Shown piece after piece: positions 1-7,928 of a stretch of DNA of 64,000 nt; positions within the stretch are counted from its first letter, which is position 1, and each line of letters begins with the position of its first letter. Location: assembly GCF_045291395.1 (NCBI RefSeq), contig NZ_CP152342.1:3534001-3598000 (forward strand), in the 5' to 3' direction. The translations under genes were made by a program, and so were the position numbers. The notes beneath the pieces were generated by a model. The model did not search any database. It saw only the letters and a list, made by a program, of their open reading frames with translations, and was not told where the DNA came from. The DNA comes from MR-S7 sp000400995 (GTDB lineage Bacteria > Pseudomonadota > Gammaproteobacteria > Burkholderiales > Burkholderiaceae_C).

Positions 1-484
1 GGTCTCTCAGGGGCAGAACGTCAGATGTCTGGCTTTCAGCGAAGACCGTCGGAGCCGCGCTGGGCACCATAGCGCCCCCTGTGACAGGTTCCAATAGAAC
101 CACCAGGGTCTTGCCCTGTATTTCGGTCCGGTAAGGAGCGGGCTGCTTGAGGTTGAGCACCACCCGCGAGCGCTCTCCCGCCTGAACGATATTGGCCGAC
201 TTGATGTTGCCCTGGTTGATATCTATCAAAGAGCGACCTGTGGCGTTGACCACCCCAGGAAAATCGAGAGCGATGCGAGCAGGGCTCTGAATGGAAAATC
301 CTGTTGGAACGTCTTTGGGTGCTTCCGAAAGTTCAATGCGCAACACTTCCGCGCCGCCCTGCAAGAATCCGGAAATAGATTCGATCGCTCCGTCGGCATG
401 CGCAGCCGAAGTACTCAGCAAAGCAAGAAGTACAGCGCCTGCAGCCCACAGACGCTGACGTAAGCGAGTATTCCTTTGAATCAT
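1..484 (-). CDS. pilQ: Type IV pilus secretin PilQ, N-terminal part (runs off the left edge)
   Basis: PilQ forms the outer-membrane secretin pore through which the type IV pilus fibre emerges. Only about 161 N-terminal residues are inside the window. Reading from the ATG at 482-484 there is a basic start, a hydrophobic signal peptide ending near AAHA, then a beta-rich region with repeated hydrophobic and charged strands that fits an AMIN domain, the peptidoglycan-binding module at the front of PilQ. The start overlaps the pilP stop by 4 bases (ATGA), so the two are translationally coupled. Operon position after pilP supports the call. The secretin domain itself is not visible here. Confidence 0.9.
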   Translation of the reverse strand, partial: MIQRNTRLRQRLWAAGAVLLALLSTSAAHADGAIESISGFLQGGAEVLRIELSEAPKDVPTGFSIQSPARIALDFPGVVNATGRSLIDINQGNIKSANIVQAGERSRVVLNLKQPAPYRTEIQGKTLVVLLEPVTGGAMVPSAAPTVFAESQTSDVLPLRD

Positions 485-1032
485 TTCTTCACCTCTGTTC
501 CCTCTTGCAGATCAAGTGTCGTCATGCGCTCCACCCAGTCGCCTGAGGGATCCTGGACAATTTCCCGCAGTCGCATATTTGTTTCTGTAATACTTACGAT
601 TTTTCCGTAGTTCTGCCCAAGGTAGTTGCCAACACGCACTTGGTACAAAAGCTTGTCCACACTCAACAGGGCAGTGGGTGTGCCGGTCTTGTTCAAGCTG
701 CCGACCATTTTCACGGCATCGAGTGGATAGGCTTCCAGAGGCTCCTTGCGCCGCGCCATTTCCGGCGCGATCAAGGAAGCGTTGGCTATCCCCTGAGACG
801 ATTCACGCCGAAGTGCCTGCGTCAGCTTCATCGGATTGAAAGGATCTACCCCATTCTCCGCCGTGTAGTCCTGAGGAAAGAACTGTTTGGGCTCGGTCAG
901 CGGCGTCACCCGCGGCTTGGTAGTGGCGCGCAATTCCGACATCCATTGGCGCAATTCATCCTCACCGCTGGGCCCACACCCTCCCAGAACGATCACGCCC
1001 GCGGCAATGAGCCATCTATGTAGACGCATCAT
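481..1032 (-). CDS. pilP: Type IV pilus lipoprotein PilP
   Basis: PilP is the inner-membrane lipoprotein that links the PilN/PilO dimer to the PilQ secretin across the periplasm. The 183-residue product starts with a short basic segment and a lipobox (LGGC, with Cys at about residue 19), followed by a low-complexity linker and a C-terminal beta domain with the family-typical GNYLGQNYGKI stretch. Two adjacent ATGs are possible (1030-1032 or 1027-1029), and the first overlaps the pilO stop codon. Length and position between pilO and pilQ are normal for the family. Confidence 0.93.
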   Translation of the reverse strand: MMRLHRWLIAAGVIVLGGCGPSGEDELRQWMSELRATTKPRVTPLTEPKQFFPQDYTAENGVDPFNPMKLTQALRRESSQGIANASLIAPEMARRKEPLEAYPLDAVKMVGSLNKTGTPTALLSVDKLLYQVRVGNYLGQNYGKIVSITETNMRLREIVQDPSGDWVERMTTLDLQEGTEVKK

Positions 1033-1715
1033 TTCTTGCCCTTCCCTGCGGCAGCAGCTTTTTGCGCCTGGATTTCTTCCTGGTCCAGGTAGCGGAAAGT
1101 GCGCGCGGTCGCCTCCATGGTCAAGTTGCCCGCGGCGTCCTTTTGCGGAGGCGCAATTGCTACGTTATTCAACGTCACGATGCGGGACAGGTTGGCGACG
1201 TCCGAAGCAAAAGCGCCTATATCGTGGAATTTACCTACCACCCGAATAGAAATTGGCAATTCCGCATAGTAGTCTTTAACGACCACTTGTCCCGGCCGGA
1301 ACAATTCGAATTGCAGGCTACGGCCCAGGCCAGCCTGATTGATATCGGAGAGCAAAGCAGACATTTCTGCTTTGCTGGGCAATTGCTTCTCCAGCTGAAT
1401 CACATACTGCTGGATTTGCTCGCGCTGCTTCTTGAGCGCGTCCAGGCTGACGGCCTTGATCAGCTTCTGCTGATAATCATTGCGCAGCGTTTGCTCCGTG
1501 TTCTGCTCCGCCACCAGCTCATCCTCGAATTCGGACAGCTTGAAGAACCACAGAAAGGTAGCTACGCCCGCAGCGATCAGCACGCACAACAGAGTACGGG
1601 GCAAAATCGGCCACAGGGATGGGTCCTTAGGGTCCAGATTCTGGAATTGGCGCTGCAGATTACTCTGCAGCTTCGCGAAATCGACTTTCGGCGCCTTGTC
1701 TTTAGTTCTGGCCAT
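1029..1715 (-). CDS. pilO: Type IV pilus inner-membrane protein PilO
   Basis: PilO dimerises with PilN and forms the inner-membrane alignment subcomplex of the type IV pilus machine. The 228-residue product has a short cytoplasmic tail, one transmembrane helix at about residues 40-57, a periplasmic coiled coil (about 65-115, rich in E, Q, L and K) and a ferredoxin-like domain with the conserved LPISIRVVGKFHDIGAF segment. A Lys/Ala-rich tail ends the protein. Its start lies 3 nt after the pilN stop, and its end overlaps pilP by 4 bases. Confidence 0.93.
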   Translation of the reverse strand: MARTKDKAPKVDFAKLQSNLQRQFQNLDPKDPSLWPILPRTLLCVLIAAGVATFLWFFKLSEFEDELVAEQNTEQTLRNDYQQKLIKAVSLDALKKQREQIQQYVIQLEKQLPSKAEMSALLSDINQAGLGRSLQFELFRPGQVVVKDYYAELPISIRVVGKFHDIGAFASDVANLSRIVTLNNVAIAPPQKDAAGNLTMEATARTFRYLDQEEIQAQKAAAAGKGKK

Positions 1716-1718
1716 GGC

Positions 1719-2327
1719 TTACTTCCCCGCAGCCGCGCTGGCGGCATCCATCGCCTTTTGCGCCTCGGCACTGCGTACCAGCCGGAAACGCAGGTTGAAC
1801 GACGCCACCCGGCGCTGATCCTTCGGCGTCAGCGCAACATTGGCCGCAACGATCTCGACCAGTTCCGGCTTCGAAAACCAGGGCGTGTTGCCGGCGAGAT
1901 TTCTCAGCATCTCGGAAACGCGCTCGTTCGACTGCGCCATGCCCTGCATGGTGACGACCTGATCGGCCTGCTTGAGGCTGGTGATGTATACGCCGTCCGG
2001 CAATTGCATGACCAACTCGTTGAGCATGTGGACGGGCAGATTTCTGTCGGACTGCAGGTCCTCCACCGCCTTCTGGCGTGCGCGCAATGCTGCGATCTCT
2101 TCCTCGATGGTTGCGATTTCCTTGATCTGGCCTTCCAGGACTCGGATTTCACCGCGCAGGAAGTTATTCTGCGCCTGCTGGTTGTCGATCATCATCTGGT
2201 ACCACCAGTAGATGGCCCCGGCGATGGCCAAGCCCACGAGGGCCGAAGCCACCATGACCGCCTGAAATGTTTCCCGCCGGCGCTTGCGCGCGGCCTCCCG
2301 GTGCGGGAGCAGGTTGATGAGAATCAC
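1719..2327 (-). CDS. pilN: Type IV pilus assembly protein PilN
   Basis: PilN is the bitopic inner-membrane partner of PilO; its cytoplasmic tail binds PilM. I place the start at the GTG at 2325-2327. It is preceded by a GGAGG ribosome site, overlaps the pilM stop as GTGA, and begins the protein with ILINLLPHRE, the conserved PilN tail that docks into PilM. A longer reading starting at 2357 is possible but adds residues not expected in the family. The product is 202 residues: cytoplasmic tail, transmembrane helix at about 20-40, coiled coil, then a periplasmic ferredoxin-like domain. Confidence 0.92.
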   Translation of the reverse strand: MILINLLPHREAARKRRRETFQAVMVASALVGLAIAGAIYWWYQMMIDNQQAQNNFLRGEIRVLEGQIKEIATIEEEIAALRARQKAVEDLQSDRNLPVHMLNELVMQLPDGVYITSLKQADQVVTMQGMAQSNERVSEMLRNLAGNTPWFSKPELVEIVAANVALTPKDQRRVASFNLRFRLVRSAEAQKAMDAASAAAGK

Positions 2328-3394
2328 TGCAGGAACCTCCGCATCGCCAGCCCGCACGACGTCAGGTAGGACGGCGCCTCGCGCACCATCTTCTTGAGCC
2401 GTACCGCGCCGCCGATTTCCATTCCTTCGAAAGGATTGATGGCGCTGCAGGCGGAGCCTGTGTGCTGGGTCACCGCCTCTGTCAGCCCAGGCAGGGGAGC
2501 CGAGCCACCCGCCAGCATGATGTGGTCCACCCGGTTGTAGGGCGTACTGGAGAAGAAGAACTGCAGGGCGCGGGCTACTTCTTGCGCCATGCTGTCCACG
2601 AAGGGACGCAGCACGGCCGATTGGTAGTCTTCCGGGAGATCGCCGTTGCGCTTCTTGCTTTCCGCTTCTTCCTGGGAAAAACCGTACTGGCGGACGATGA
2701 GCTGCGTCAGCTGCGCGCCGCCAAAGGCCTGGTCACGGTCATAGAGGACATCGTCGTTGCGCAGGACCTGCATGCTGGTGGTCAGAGCCCCGACCTCGAA
2801 CAGCGCCACCACGGCATCCACGCCGCTGCTGGGCAAGGCTTCTATGAGACGGCCGGCCGCCAGGCGGGCCGCATGCGACTCGACATCTACGACGATGGGC
2901 TTGAGCCCGGCCGCCTCTGCCAAACCCTGGCGGTCCTGGACCTTTTCCTTACGCGAGGCGGCAATGAGCACCTCCACATCGCCCGGGGCGTTCTTGCTGG
3001 GGCCGATCACGCAAAAATCCAGGCTCACTTCGTCCAGAGAGAATGGGATGTACTGGTTGGCCTCGGACTCGACCTGCACCTCGAGTTCCTGCTCGGTCAT
3101 GCCTCCGGGCAGGGTGATCCGCTTCGTGATGACGGCGGACGACGGCAACGCCAGGGCCACGTTCTTGGTCTTCGTGCCACTCTTCTTCACGACCCGGCGC
3201 AGCGCCTCGGCCACTTCGTCGAACTTCTCGATGTTGCCATCCGTGATCCAGCCCCGTTCCAGCGGCTCGATCGCGCACCGTTCCAGCACCAGCGTGCCCG
3301 CTTTGTCGCGCCCCAACTCGACAAGCTTGACGCTGGATGAGCTGATGTCGATCCCCAGCAATGGGGCTGACTGGCGACTGAACAACGACCCCAT
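2324..3394 (-). CDS. pilM: Type IV pilus assembly ATPase-fold protein PilM
   Basis: PilM is an actin-like (FtsA-like) cytoplasmic protein that binds the PilN tail and connects the pilus platform to its motor ATPases. The chosen ATG at 3392-3394 gives 356 residues beginning MGSLFSRQSAPLLGIDI, the family-typical start; a reading from 3439 would add 15 unconserved residues. Visible motifs are the phosphate-1 loop region (GIDISSSSVKLVEL) and the adenosine loop (IMLAGGSAPLPGL) near residue 300. It is the first gene of pilMNOPQ and is divergent from mrcA, the usual proteobacterial arrangement. Confidence 0.94.
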   Translation of the reverse strand: MGSLFSRQSAPLLGIDISSSSVKLVELGRDKAGTLVLERCAIEPLERGWITDGNIEKFDEVAEALRRVVKKSGTKTKNVALALPSSAVITKRITLPGGMTEQELEVQVESEANQYIPFSLDEVSLDFCVIGPSKNAPGDVEVLIAASRKEKVQDRQGLAEAAGLKPIVVDVESHAARLAAGRLIEALPSSGVDAVVALFEVGALTTSMQVLRNDDVLYDRDQAFGGAQLTQLIVRQYGFSQEEAESKKRNGDLPEDYQSAVLRPFVDSMAQEVARALQFFFSSTPYNRVDHIMLAGGSAPLPGLTEAVTQHTGSACSAINPFEGMEIGGAVRLKKMVREAPSYLTSCGLAMRRFLQ

Positions 3395-3630
3395 TGAGAT
3401 CAAGATGGCCCCCCGTGACTTATCTATATGGCGCAACAAAACTTAACACTTCACATGAATGCTATCAGTAAGGTCCTTTACCAGCAAAGAGTTTTACCCT
3501 TTGGCTACATGCGCCGCGTTGTCAAAAGCAGACGATTTTCCGGGACAGGAGAGCCGATTTCCCCGGGGAAACCGTGAAACGGCGGGGACGCCGGCAACGT
3601 GGCGGAGCGATGGACGGCGCGGACGATTTT

Positions 3631-3636
3631 TATAAT
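3631..3636 (+). promoter_or_regulatory. Minus-10 box of the mrcA promoter
   Basis: A consensus TATAAT lies 28 nt upstream of the chosen mrcA ATG (3664), which places the transcript start near 3643. No good minus-35 box is visible at the right distance. The position supports starting mrcA at 3664 and not at an upstream ATG at 3574, which would precede the promoter. The 269-base gap 3395-3663 between pilM and mrcA should also hold the leftward pilM promoter, which I could not pin down. Confidence 0.55.
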
Positions 3637-3663
3637 GGCGGGTTCGCTTTCCATTGGAGCCGT

Positions 3664-6039
3664 ATGCCTCCCCCACAAGACAAACAACCCTCCCCGGCCT
3701 CCTCCTCGCCACGCTGGCTGCGCTGGGTGGTGCGCGGGCTTGCCTGGCTGGTCGGGCTTGCCGCGGCGGGCGTGCTGGCGGGGGCGATGTTCATTGCGCT
3801 CGGGCTGGCCGTGGCCTATCCCAACCTGCCCGACATCTCCGAGCTGGCCGACTACCGGCCCAAGCTGCCGATGCGGGTCTATTCCACGGAAGGCGCGCTG
3901 CTCGGAGAGTTCGGCGAGGAACGGCGCAATCTCACACCGATCCAGGACATTCCGCCGGTGATGACCAACGCCGTTCTGGCGATCGAGGATGCGCGCTTCT
4001 TCCAGCACGGCGGCGTCGACTACAAGGGCGTGCTGCGCGCCGCGCTCGCCAACCTGGGCCGCGTCAAGAGCCAGGGGGCATCCACCATCACCATGCAGGT
4101 GGCGCGCAATGTGTATCTTTCTTCCGAGAAGACATTTACACGAAAGATTTACGAAATATTACTAACCTTCAAGCTCGAGCATCTGCTGACCAAAAACCAG
4201 ATTCTCGAGATTTACATGAACCAGATTTATCTGGGCAATCGCGCCTATGGGTTTGCCGCCGCATCAGAAACCTATTTTGGCAAGCCGCTGAAAAACATCT
4301 CGATCGCCGAAGCCGCCATGCTGGCCGGCCTGCCCAAGGCGCCCTCGGCCTACAACCCCATCAGCAACCCCAAGCGCGCCCGCATGCGCCAGCTCTACAT
4401 CATCGAGCGCATGCAGGAGAACGGCTTCATCACGGCAGAAGAAGCCGCGGCCGCCAAGCAGGAAGACCTGAAGCTGCGCTCTTCCACCAACAGTACGCGC
4501 ATCCACGCCGAGTACGTCGCGGAAATGGCCCGCCAACTGGTGTTCGCCCAGTACGGCAACGAGGCCTACACACGCGGCCTGAACGTGTACACCACCCTCA
4601 ACGCCGGTGAGCAAGAGGCCGCCTATACCGCGCTGCGCAAGGGCATCATGGACTACGAGCGCCGCCAGCACTACCGCGGCCCCGAGCGTTTCGCCGCCCT
4701 GCCCACCGACCCCGCTCAGGCCGAGGACGTGATCGACGACGTGCTGGCCGGCCATCCCGACAACGGCGACGTGCTCGCCGCGGTGGTGCTCGAAGCGGGT
4801 AGCAAGAAGATCGTGGCGGCCCGCGCCGACGGCGAGCTGATCGAGATCACCGGCGACGGGCTCAAGCCCGCGCAGTCCGGCCTCAGCGACAAGGCCCCGC
4901 CCAACATCAAGCTGCGCCGCGGCGCGGTGATCCGGGTAGTGCAGACGCCCAAGAAGACCTGGGAAATCACCCAGCTGCCCGAGGTGGAGGGCGCCTTCGT
5001 CGCCGTGGACCCGCGCACCGGTGCCATCCGCGCACTGGTGGGCGGCTTCGACTTCGACAAGAACAAGTTCAACCACGTCACCCAGGCGTGGCGCCAGCCG
5101 GGATCGAGCTTCAAACCGTTCATCTATTCCGCCGCGCTGGAAAAGGGCTTCACGCCCGCCACCATCGTCAACGATGCGCCGCTGTTCTTCAGCGCCGGCG
5201 TGACGGGCGGCCAGCCCTGGGAGCCGAAGAACTACGACGGCAAGTACGACGGCCCCATGACGCTGCGCACCGGCCTGGCGCGCTCCAAGAACGTCGTCTC
5301 CATCCGCGTGCTGCAGTCGGTAGGCCCCAAGACTGCGCAGGACTGGGTGGCCCGCTTCGGCTTCGACGCCGACAAGCACCCGCCCTACCTCACCATGGCG
5401 CTGGGTGCCGGCTCGGTCACGCCCATGCAGATGGTGGCGGCCTATTCCGTGTTCGCCAACGGCGGCTACCGCGTCAACCCCTACCTCATCACCCGCATCA
5501 CCGACCACAAGGGGCGCATCCTGTCGGACGTCCAGCCGCCCGCCATCGGCGACACCCCCCGCGTCATCGACGCGCGCAACGCCTTCGTCATGGACAGCCT
5601 GCTGCAGGAGGTGACGCGCTCGGGCACGGCGGCGCGCGCCCAGGCCACGCTCAAGCGCCCCGACCTCTACGGCAAGACCGGCACCACGAACGACGCCGTG
5701 GACGCCTGGTTCGCCGGCTTCCAGCCCACGCTGGCGGCCGTGACCTGGATCGGCTACGACACGCCGCGCAACCTGGGCAGCCGCGAGACGGGCGGTGGCC
5801 TGAGCCTGCCCGTCTGGATCAGCTTCATGGACCGCGCGCTCAAGGGCGTGCCGGTGGCCGAACCCACGGTGCCGCCCGGCCTGGTGAACGTGAGCGGCGA
5901 ATGGTTCTACGAGGAATACGCGCGCAGCGGCGGCGTGGCCAGCGTAGGCGTGGAAGGTGGTGCGCCTGGCAGCCAGGCGCCCGGCACGCCGCCACCCACC
6001 GAGGAGCGCAACCGGATCCTGGACCTGTTCCGCAACTGA
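3664..6039 (+). CDS. mrcA: Penicillin-binding protein 1A (bifunctional glycosyltransferase/transpeptidase)
   Basis: Class A PBP that polymerises and cross-links peptidoglycan in the periplasm. The 791-residue product has a Pro/Ser-rich cytoplasmic tail, one transmembrane helix (about 20-48), a GT51 glycosyltransferase domain with EDARFFQHGG and QGASTITMQVARN, then an OB-like insertion and a transpeptidase domain carrying the SxxK motif (GSSFKP), the SxN motif (ARSKNVVS) and KTGTT. The start is set by a GGAG ribosome site just upstream and by a TATAAT box at 3631. Divergence from pilMNOPQ is a conserved proteobacterial arrangement. The gene ends before a strong palindrome shared with convergent cyaY. 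Confidence 0.95.
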   Translation: MPPPQDKQPSPASSSPRWLRWVVRGLAWLVGLAAAGVLAGAMFIALGLAVAYPNLPDISELADYRPKLPMRVYSTEGALLGEFGEERRNLTPIQDIPPVMTNAVLAIEDARFFQHGGVDYKGVLRAALANLGRVKSQGASTITMQVARNVYLSSEKTFTRKIYEILLTFKLEHLLTKNQILEIYMNQIYLGNRAYGFAAASETYFGKPLKNISIAEAAMLAGLPKAPSAYNPISNPKRARMRQLYIIERMQENGFITAEEAAAAKQEDLKLRSSTNSTRIHAEYVAEMARQLVFAQYGNEAYTRGLNVYTTLNAGEQEAAYTALRKGIMDYERRQHYRGPERFAALPTDPAQAEDVIDDVLAGHPDNGDVLAAVVLEAGSKKIVAARADGELIEITGDGLKPAQSGLSDKAPPNIKLRRGAVIRVVQTPKKTWEITQLPEVEGAFVAVDPRTGAIRALVGGFDFDKNKFNHVTQAWRQPGSSFKPFIYSAALEKGFTPATIVNDAPLFFSAGVTGGQPWEPKNYDGKYDGPMTLRTGLARSKNVVSIRVLQSVGPKTAQDWVARFGFDADKHPPYLTMALGAGSVTPMQMVAAYSVFANGGYRVNPYLITRITDHKGRILSDVQPPAIGDTPRVIDARNAFVMDSLLQEVTRSGTAARAQATLKRPDLYGKTGTTNDAVDAWFAGFQPTLAAVTWIGYDTPRNLGSRETGGGLSLPVWISFMDRALKGVPVAEPTVPPGLVNVSGEWFYEEYARSGGVASVGVEGGAPGSQAPGTPPPTEERNRILDLFRN

Positions 6040-6055
6040 CCGCTATCAAAATAAA

Positions 6056-6131
6056 AGCTGCCTGCGCTTGGTGTGCAAGGTTTTCAGGACAAATACCCCC
6101 TGAATTCCTTTCGCACCAAGCGCAGGCAGCT
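6056..6131. terminator. Large palindrome between mrcA and cyaY, likely bidirectional terminator
   Basis: Two perfect 18-bp arms (6056-6073 and 6114-6131, AGCTGCCTGCGCTTGGTG and its complement) flank a 40-nt loop, with CTTTTTC on the right. It sits between the convergent mrcA and cyaY genes and can serve both as a Rho-independent terminator. The arms match the dispersed AGCTGCTTGCGCTT repeat seen at six other gene ends in this window, here as a full inverted pair. Confidence 0.8.
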
Positions 6132-6148
6132 CTTTTTCAAGAGCACCC

Positions 6149-6478
6149 TCAGCGCGAAAACACCAGCGGCTGCCCCGCCTGCAGGCTGGCATCGCGGCTC
6201 AGACCGGCGAAGAATTCGCCTGCGCCCTTGGTGTCCATCCACTGCTGGCCGTCGAAGCGGAAGTGGTAGCCGCCGGACTGCGCCGCCATCCAGACTTCGT
6301 GCAGCGGCTTTTGCAGGTTGATGACGATCTGGCTGCGGTTGGGAAACGTGATCGTGACCATGCCACCGGAGCGCTGGCTGTCCAGGTCGGCCTCGGTTGC
6401 CTCGTTGATGCGGTCGCAGCCCTGCTCCACCGCCAGCAGCAGCTGCTCGGCACGGTCCATGAATTCGAGGTCGGTCAT
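6149..6478 (-). CDS. cyaY: Frataxin-like iron-binding protein CyaY
   Basis: CyaY is the bacterial frataxin homologue that modulates iron delivery and cysteine desulfurase activity during Fe-S cluster assembly. The 109-residue product starts MTDLEFMDRAEQLL, has an acidic first helix (E, D) and the beta-sheet signature VTITFPNRSQIVINLQKPLHEVWMA, ending with the FDGQQWMDT strand; length is normal. The start codon (6476-6478) overlaps the TAA stop of the prophage repressor gene as TAATG. Its native upstream region has therefore been replaced by phage sequence, and its likely transcript now comes from the prophage repressor promoter. Confidence 0.93.
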   Translation of the reverse strand: MTDLEFMDRAEQLLLAVEQGCDRINEATEADLDSQRSGGMVTITFPNRSQIVINLQKPLHEVWMAAQSGGYHFRFDGQQWMDTKGAGEFFAGLSRDASLQAGQPLVFSR

Positions 6479-6762
6479 TACAGTTTTCGAATCCTCTGGA
6501 GTGCTAGCTGTAGGGCGTGTGCTGCGCGCTTGCCCTGCGGTTTTTCTAGGTTGATCCCCTCTAGTGCTGCCTCGATGGCGGCTTCGGCGGGGTTCTCTCC
6601 GACCGCTACCGCCAGTGCGGCGCGATCGGGTGCGGTGCAGGCTTTTACGCCTGACTTCCACATGCTGATATGGCTTTGTGGCACGCCTACCTCTTTCGCT
6701 AACCCGCCATAGCTGCCGTAGATAGATCTACCTTTTTCGATAAAGGAAACCAATTGGCTCAT
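6478..6762 (-). CDS. Inovirus repressor-type HTH protein
   Basis: The 94-residue product has a helix-turn-helix at about residues 18-39 (GGLAKEVGVPQSHISMWKSG), typical of Cro/CI-like regulators, and an alanine-rich helical C-terminus. It is transcribed leftward, away from the structural genes, which is the usual place for an inovirus lysogeny regulator. The start at 6760-6762 has an AGGAG ribosome site that lies inside a palindrome, so binding there could block its own expression. Its TAA stop overlaps the cyaY ATG, so the last codons may come from the attachment site or host DNA. Function is inferred from fold and context. Confidence 0.8.
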   Translation of the reverse strand: MSQLVSFIEKGRSIYGSYGGLAKEVGVPQSHISMWKSGVKACTAPDRAALAVAVGENPAEAAIEAALEGINLEKPQGKRAAHALQLALQRIRKL

Positions 6763-6823
6763 GTTTACTCCTTTCTGTAAACTTGCATTTACTCGTTTGA
6801 GTAAAGTTACTGTTTCCGGTAAC
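6763..6823. promoter_or_regulatory. Operator region with three palindromes
   Basis: Three inverted repeats follow each other upstream of the repressor start: GTTTAC-N8-GTAAAC (6763-6782), TTTACTC-GTTT-GAGTAAA (6788-6805, 7-bp perfect arms) and GTTAC-N8-GTAAC (6806-6823). They share a GTTTAC/GTTAC half-site, so they look like related binding sites for one dimeric protein. The first overlaps the repressor ribosome site. The best candidate ligand is the adjacent repressor, controlling itself leftward and the phage lytic genes rightward. Confidence 0.7.
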
Positions 6824-6931
6824 GGTTTCAGTCTACCACCATGGGGCTCTCCCGGCCAGTCGCAGTGATCCACAGCGCGGCCTACCGCCAGAAGCAGGGC
6901 GGGCTCTTTGGTCTAACCCATGGAGCTACCC

Positions 6932-7036
6932 ATGTCAGCCACGCAAATCTCCTTCGCCGCCTTCGCCCTCGCGCAGCAAGCCGCGATGGCCTCCGAAAGC
7001 ACTCCCCCGTCCAGCAAGCCGCCATTGCGGTGGTAG
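6932..7036 (+). CDS. Small phage protein (34 residues), function unknown
   Basis: A short open frame starts at an ATG with a GGAG ribosome site 6-9 nt upstream and encodes an Ala/Ser-rich 34-residue peptide beginning MSATQISFAAFALAQQ and ending in Trp before TAG. It is the first rightward gene after the operator region, where inoviruses often carry very small early proteins. No family is recognised. Small size limits confidence. Confidence 0.4.
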   Translation: MSATQISFAAFALAQQAAMASESTPPSSKPPLRW

Positions 7037-7308
7037 CTCACCCGTTGGCGGTGGGCGGTGGGGAGTGCCTCCGTATCGCCTCTGTGGCGCCCGGTAACGC
7101 GGGTTGCTGTCATGAGATACGTGACGACTTTCTTGGCGGGTGGTGCGCCACTGGTGACGGCTCGGTGACTGGCGCGTTGTTCGGCGCTGGTATGGACGCG
7201 CCCTGTTATCTGCCCTCTGGCTCCCATACGTCGTTTGTCGTCGGCTCCGGTCGCAAGTGGGCCTACGCGGTGCTCGATGGCCGCTGCGCCTCCCGTGAGG
7301 GCTGTTGA
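7030..7308 (+). CDS. Possible small cysteine-containing phage protein
   Basis: An open frame from a GTG at 7030 (overlapping the previous stop) to TGA at 7306-7308 would encode 92 residues with five or more cysteines (ECLR, AGCC, WCATG, PCYLP, GRC, EGC). Codon third positions resemble those of the other phage genes, and the next gene begins 2 nt after its stop. The start is weak, and an internal ATG at 7192 would give only 38 residues. I do not recognise a family. It could be a shadow frame. Confidence 0.35.
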   Translation: MVAHPLAVGGGECLRIASVAPGNAGCCHEIRDDFLGGWCATGDGSVTGALFGAGMDAPCYLPSGSHTSFVVGSGRKWAYAVLDGRCASREGC

Positions 7309-7309
7309 C

Positions 7310-7486
7310 ATGGCCGCAAACCTCGACATGCACGACAAGCTGGTGCGCCGCGGCCTCACCGTCTGCTGGTACGGCTTCCGTGGCCCCGTCCTGCGCGTGC
7401 GCATGGGCCGCTGCCTCGTCCGTCTTCCTGGTGACACCTACGGCAAATGGCTCCCCTGCACCTCCGTCCAGGTGGTCGCCACATGA
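7310..7486 (+). CDS. Small phage protein (58 residues), function unknown
   Basis: An ATG 2 nt after the preceding stop opens a 58-residue basic protein (MAANLDMHDKLVRRGLTVCW...). It has several aromatic and arginine residues (WYGFRGPVLRVRMGR), consistent with a small nucleic-acid-binding or assembly protein, but no family is recognised. Tight spacing and phage-like codon use support it as a real gene. The 88 nt that follow up to the ssDNA-binding gene hold a leader with a short repeated motif. Confidence 0.5.
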   Translation: MAANLDMHDKLVRRGLTVCWYGFRGPVLRVRMGRCLVRLPGDTYGKWLPCTSVQVVAT

Positions 7487-7501
7487 CAGCCCTGCACGCT
7501 C

Positions 7502-7514
7502 CCTCGCGTGCGGG
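7502..7514 (+). repeat. 13-nt direct repeat in phage leaders (copy 1)
   Basis: CCTCGCGTGCGGG occurs here, in the untranslated leader of the ssDNA-binding protein gene, and again at 8278-8290 in the leader of the major coat gene. Both copies directly follow the stop codon of a preceding gene and precede genes whose products are normally made in large amounts. It may be a processing site, terminator element or protein-binding site. The sequence identity is direct; any role is inference. Confidence 0.6.
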
Positions 7515-7574
7515 TGAGCGTAGAGCGCTGTTGCTCTTTCTCGGGCCTTAGCTGCCCACTGCCTGGAGTCCCCT

Positions 7575-7928
7575 ATGTCTGCTTACGCATCCCTCATGGA
7601 AATCATCCTTATCGAAGACAAGGTCGCCAAGAAGCCCAATGCACAGGGCGTCCTGTCCCAGTGGAAAGAAGCGCGCGCCATCGTGCGCAAGGAAAACGGC
7701 GATGTGGCCACCGTTGGTATGTTCCGAGTCCCGGCCGCTCTGGAGGGGCAGGTCGGCCTGGGCCTCTACACGGTGGGCTTCACGCTCGGCGTGCAGGACT
7801 ATGGGGACAACGCGGGCCGCATCCAGGCGCAGTTCGTCTCCCTGACACCGGTGGACCCTAAGGCGGTCTTTGGCGCCCGTGCGGCTTCTCCGTCCGCGTC
7901 CTCTGCAAAGGCCACGCCTGCTCCATGA
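7575..7928 (+). CDS. Phage ssDNA-binding protein (pV-like)
   Basis: The 117-residue product resembles inovirus single-stranded DNA-binding proteins, which coat newly made viral strands in the cytoplasm and switch replication to packaging. It shows a beta-rich core (EIILIEDKVAKKPN, ARAIVRKENGDVATVGMFRV, LGLYTVGFTLGVQDYG) with scattered basic and aromatic residues, then a low-complexity Ala/Ser/Pro tail as in many such proteins. It has a GGAG ribosome site and heads the structural operon. Its stop overlaps the next ATG (ATGA). The assignment rests on size, fold-like pattern and position. Confidence 0.7.
   Translation: MSAYASLMEIILIEDKVAKKPNAQGVLSQWKEARAIVRKENGDVATVGMFRVPAALEGQVGLGLYTVGFTLGVQDYGDNAGRIQAQFVSLTPVDPKAVFGARAASPSASSAKATPAP

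Noticed and set aside
6913..7437. Minus-strand frame in the early phage region
   Set aside because: Arginine-rich with no motif, no ribosome site seen, and it opposes small plus-strand genes that follow the phage operon direction. Not fully excluded.
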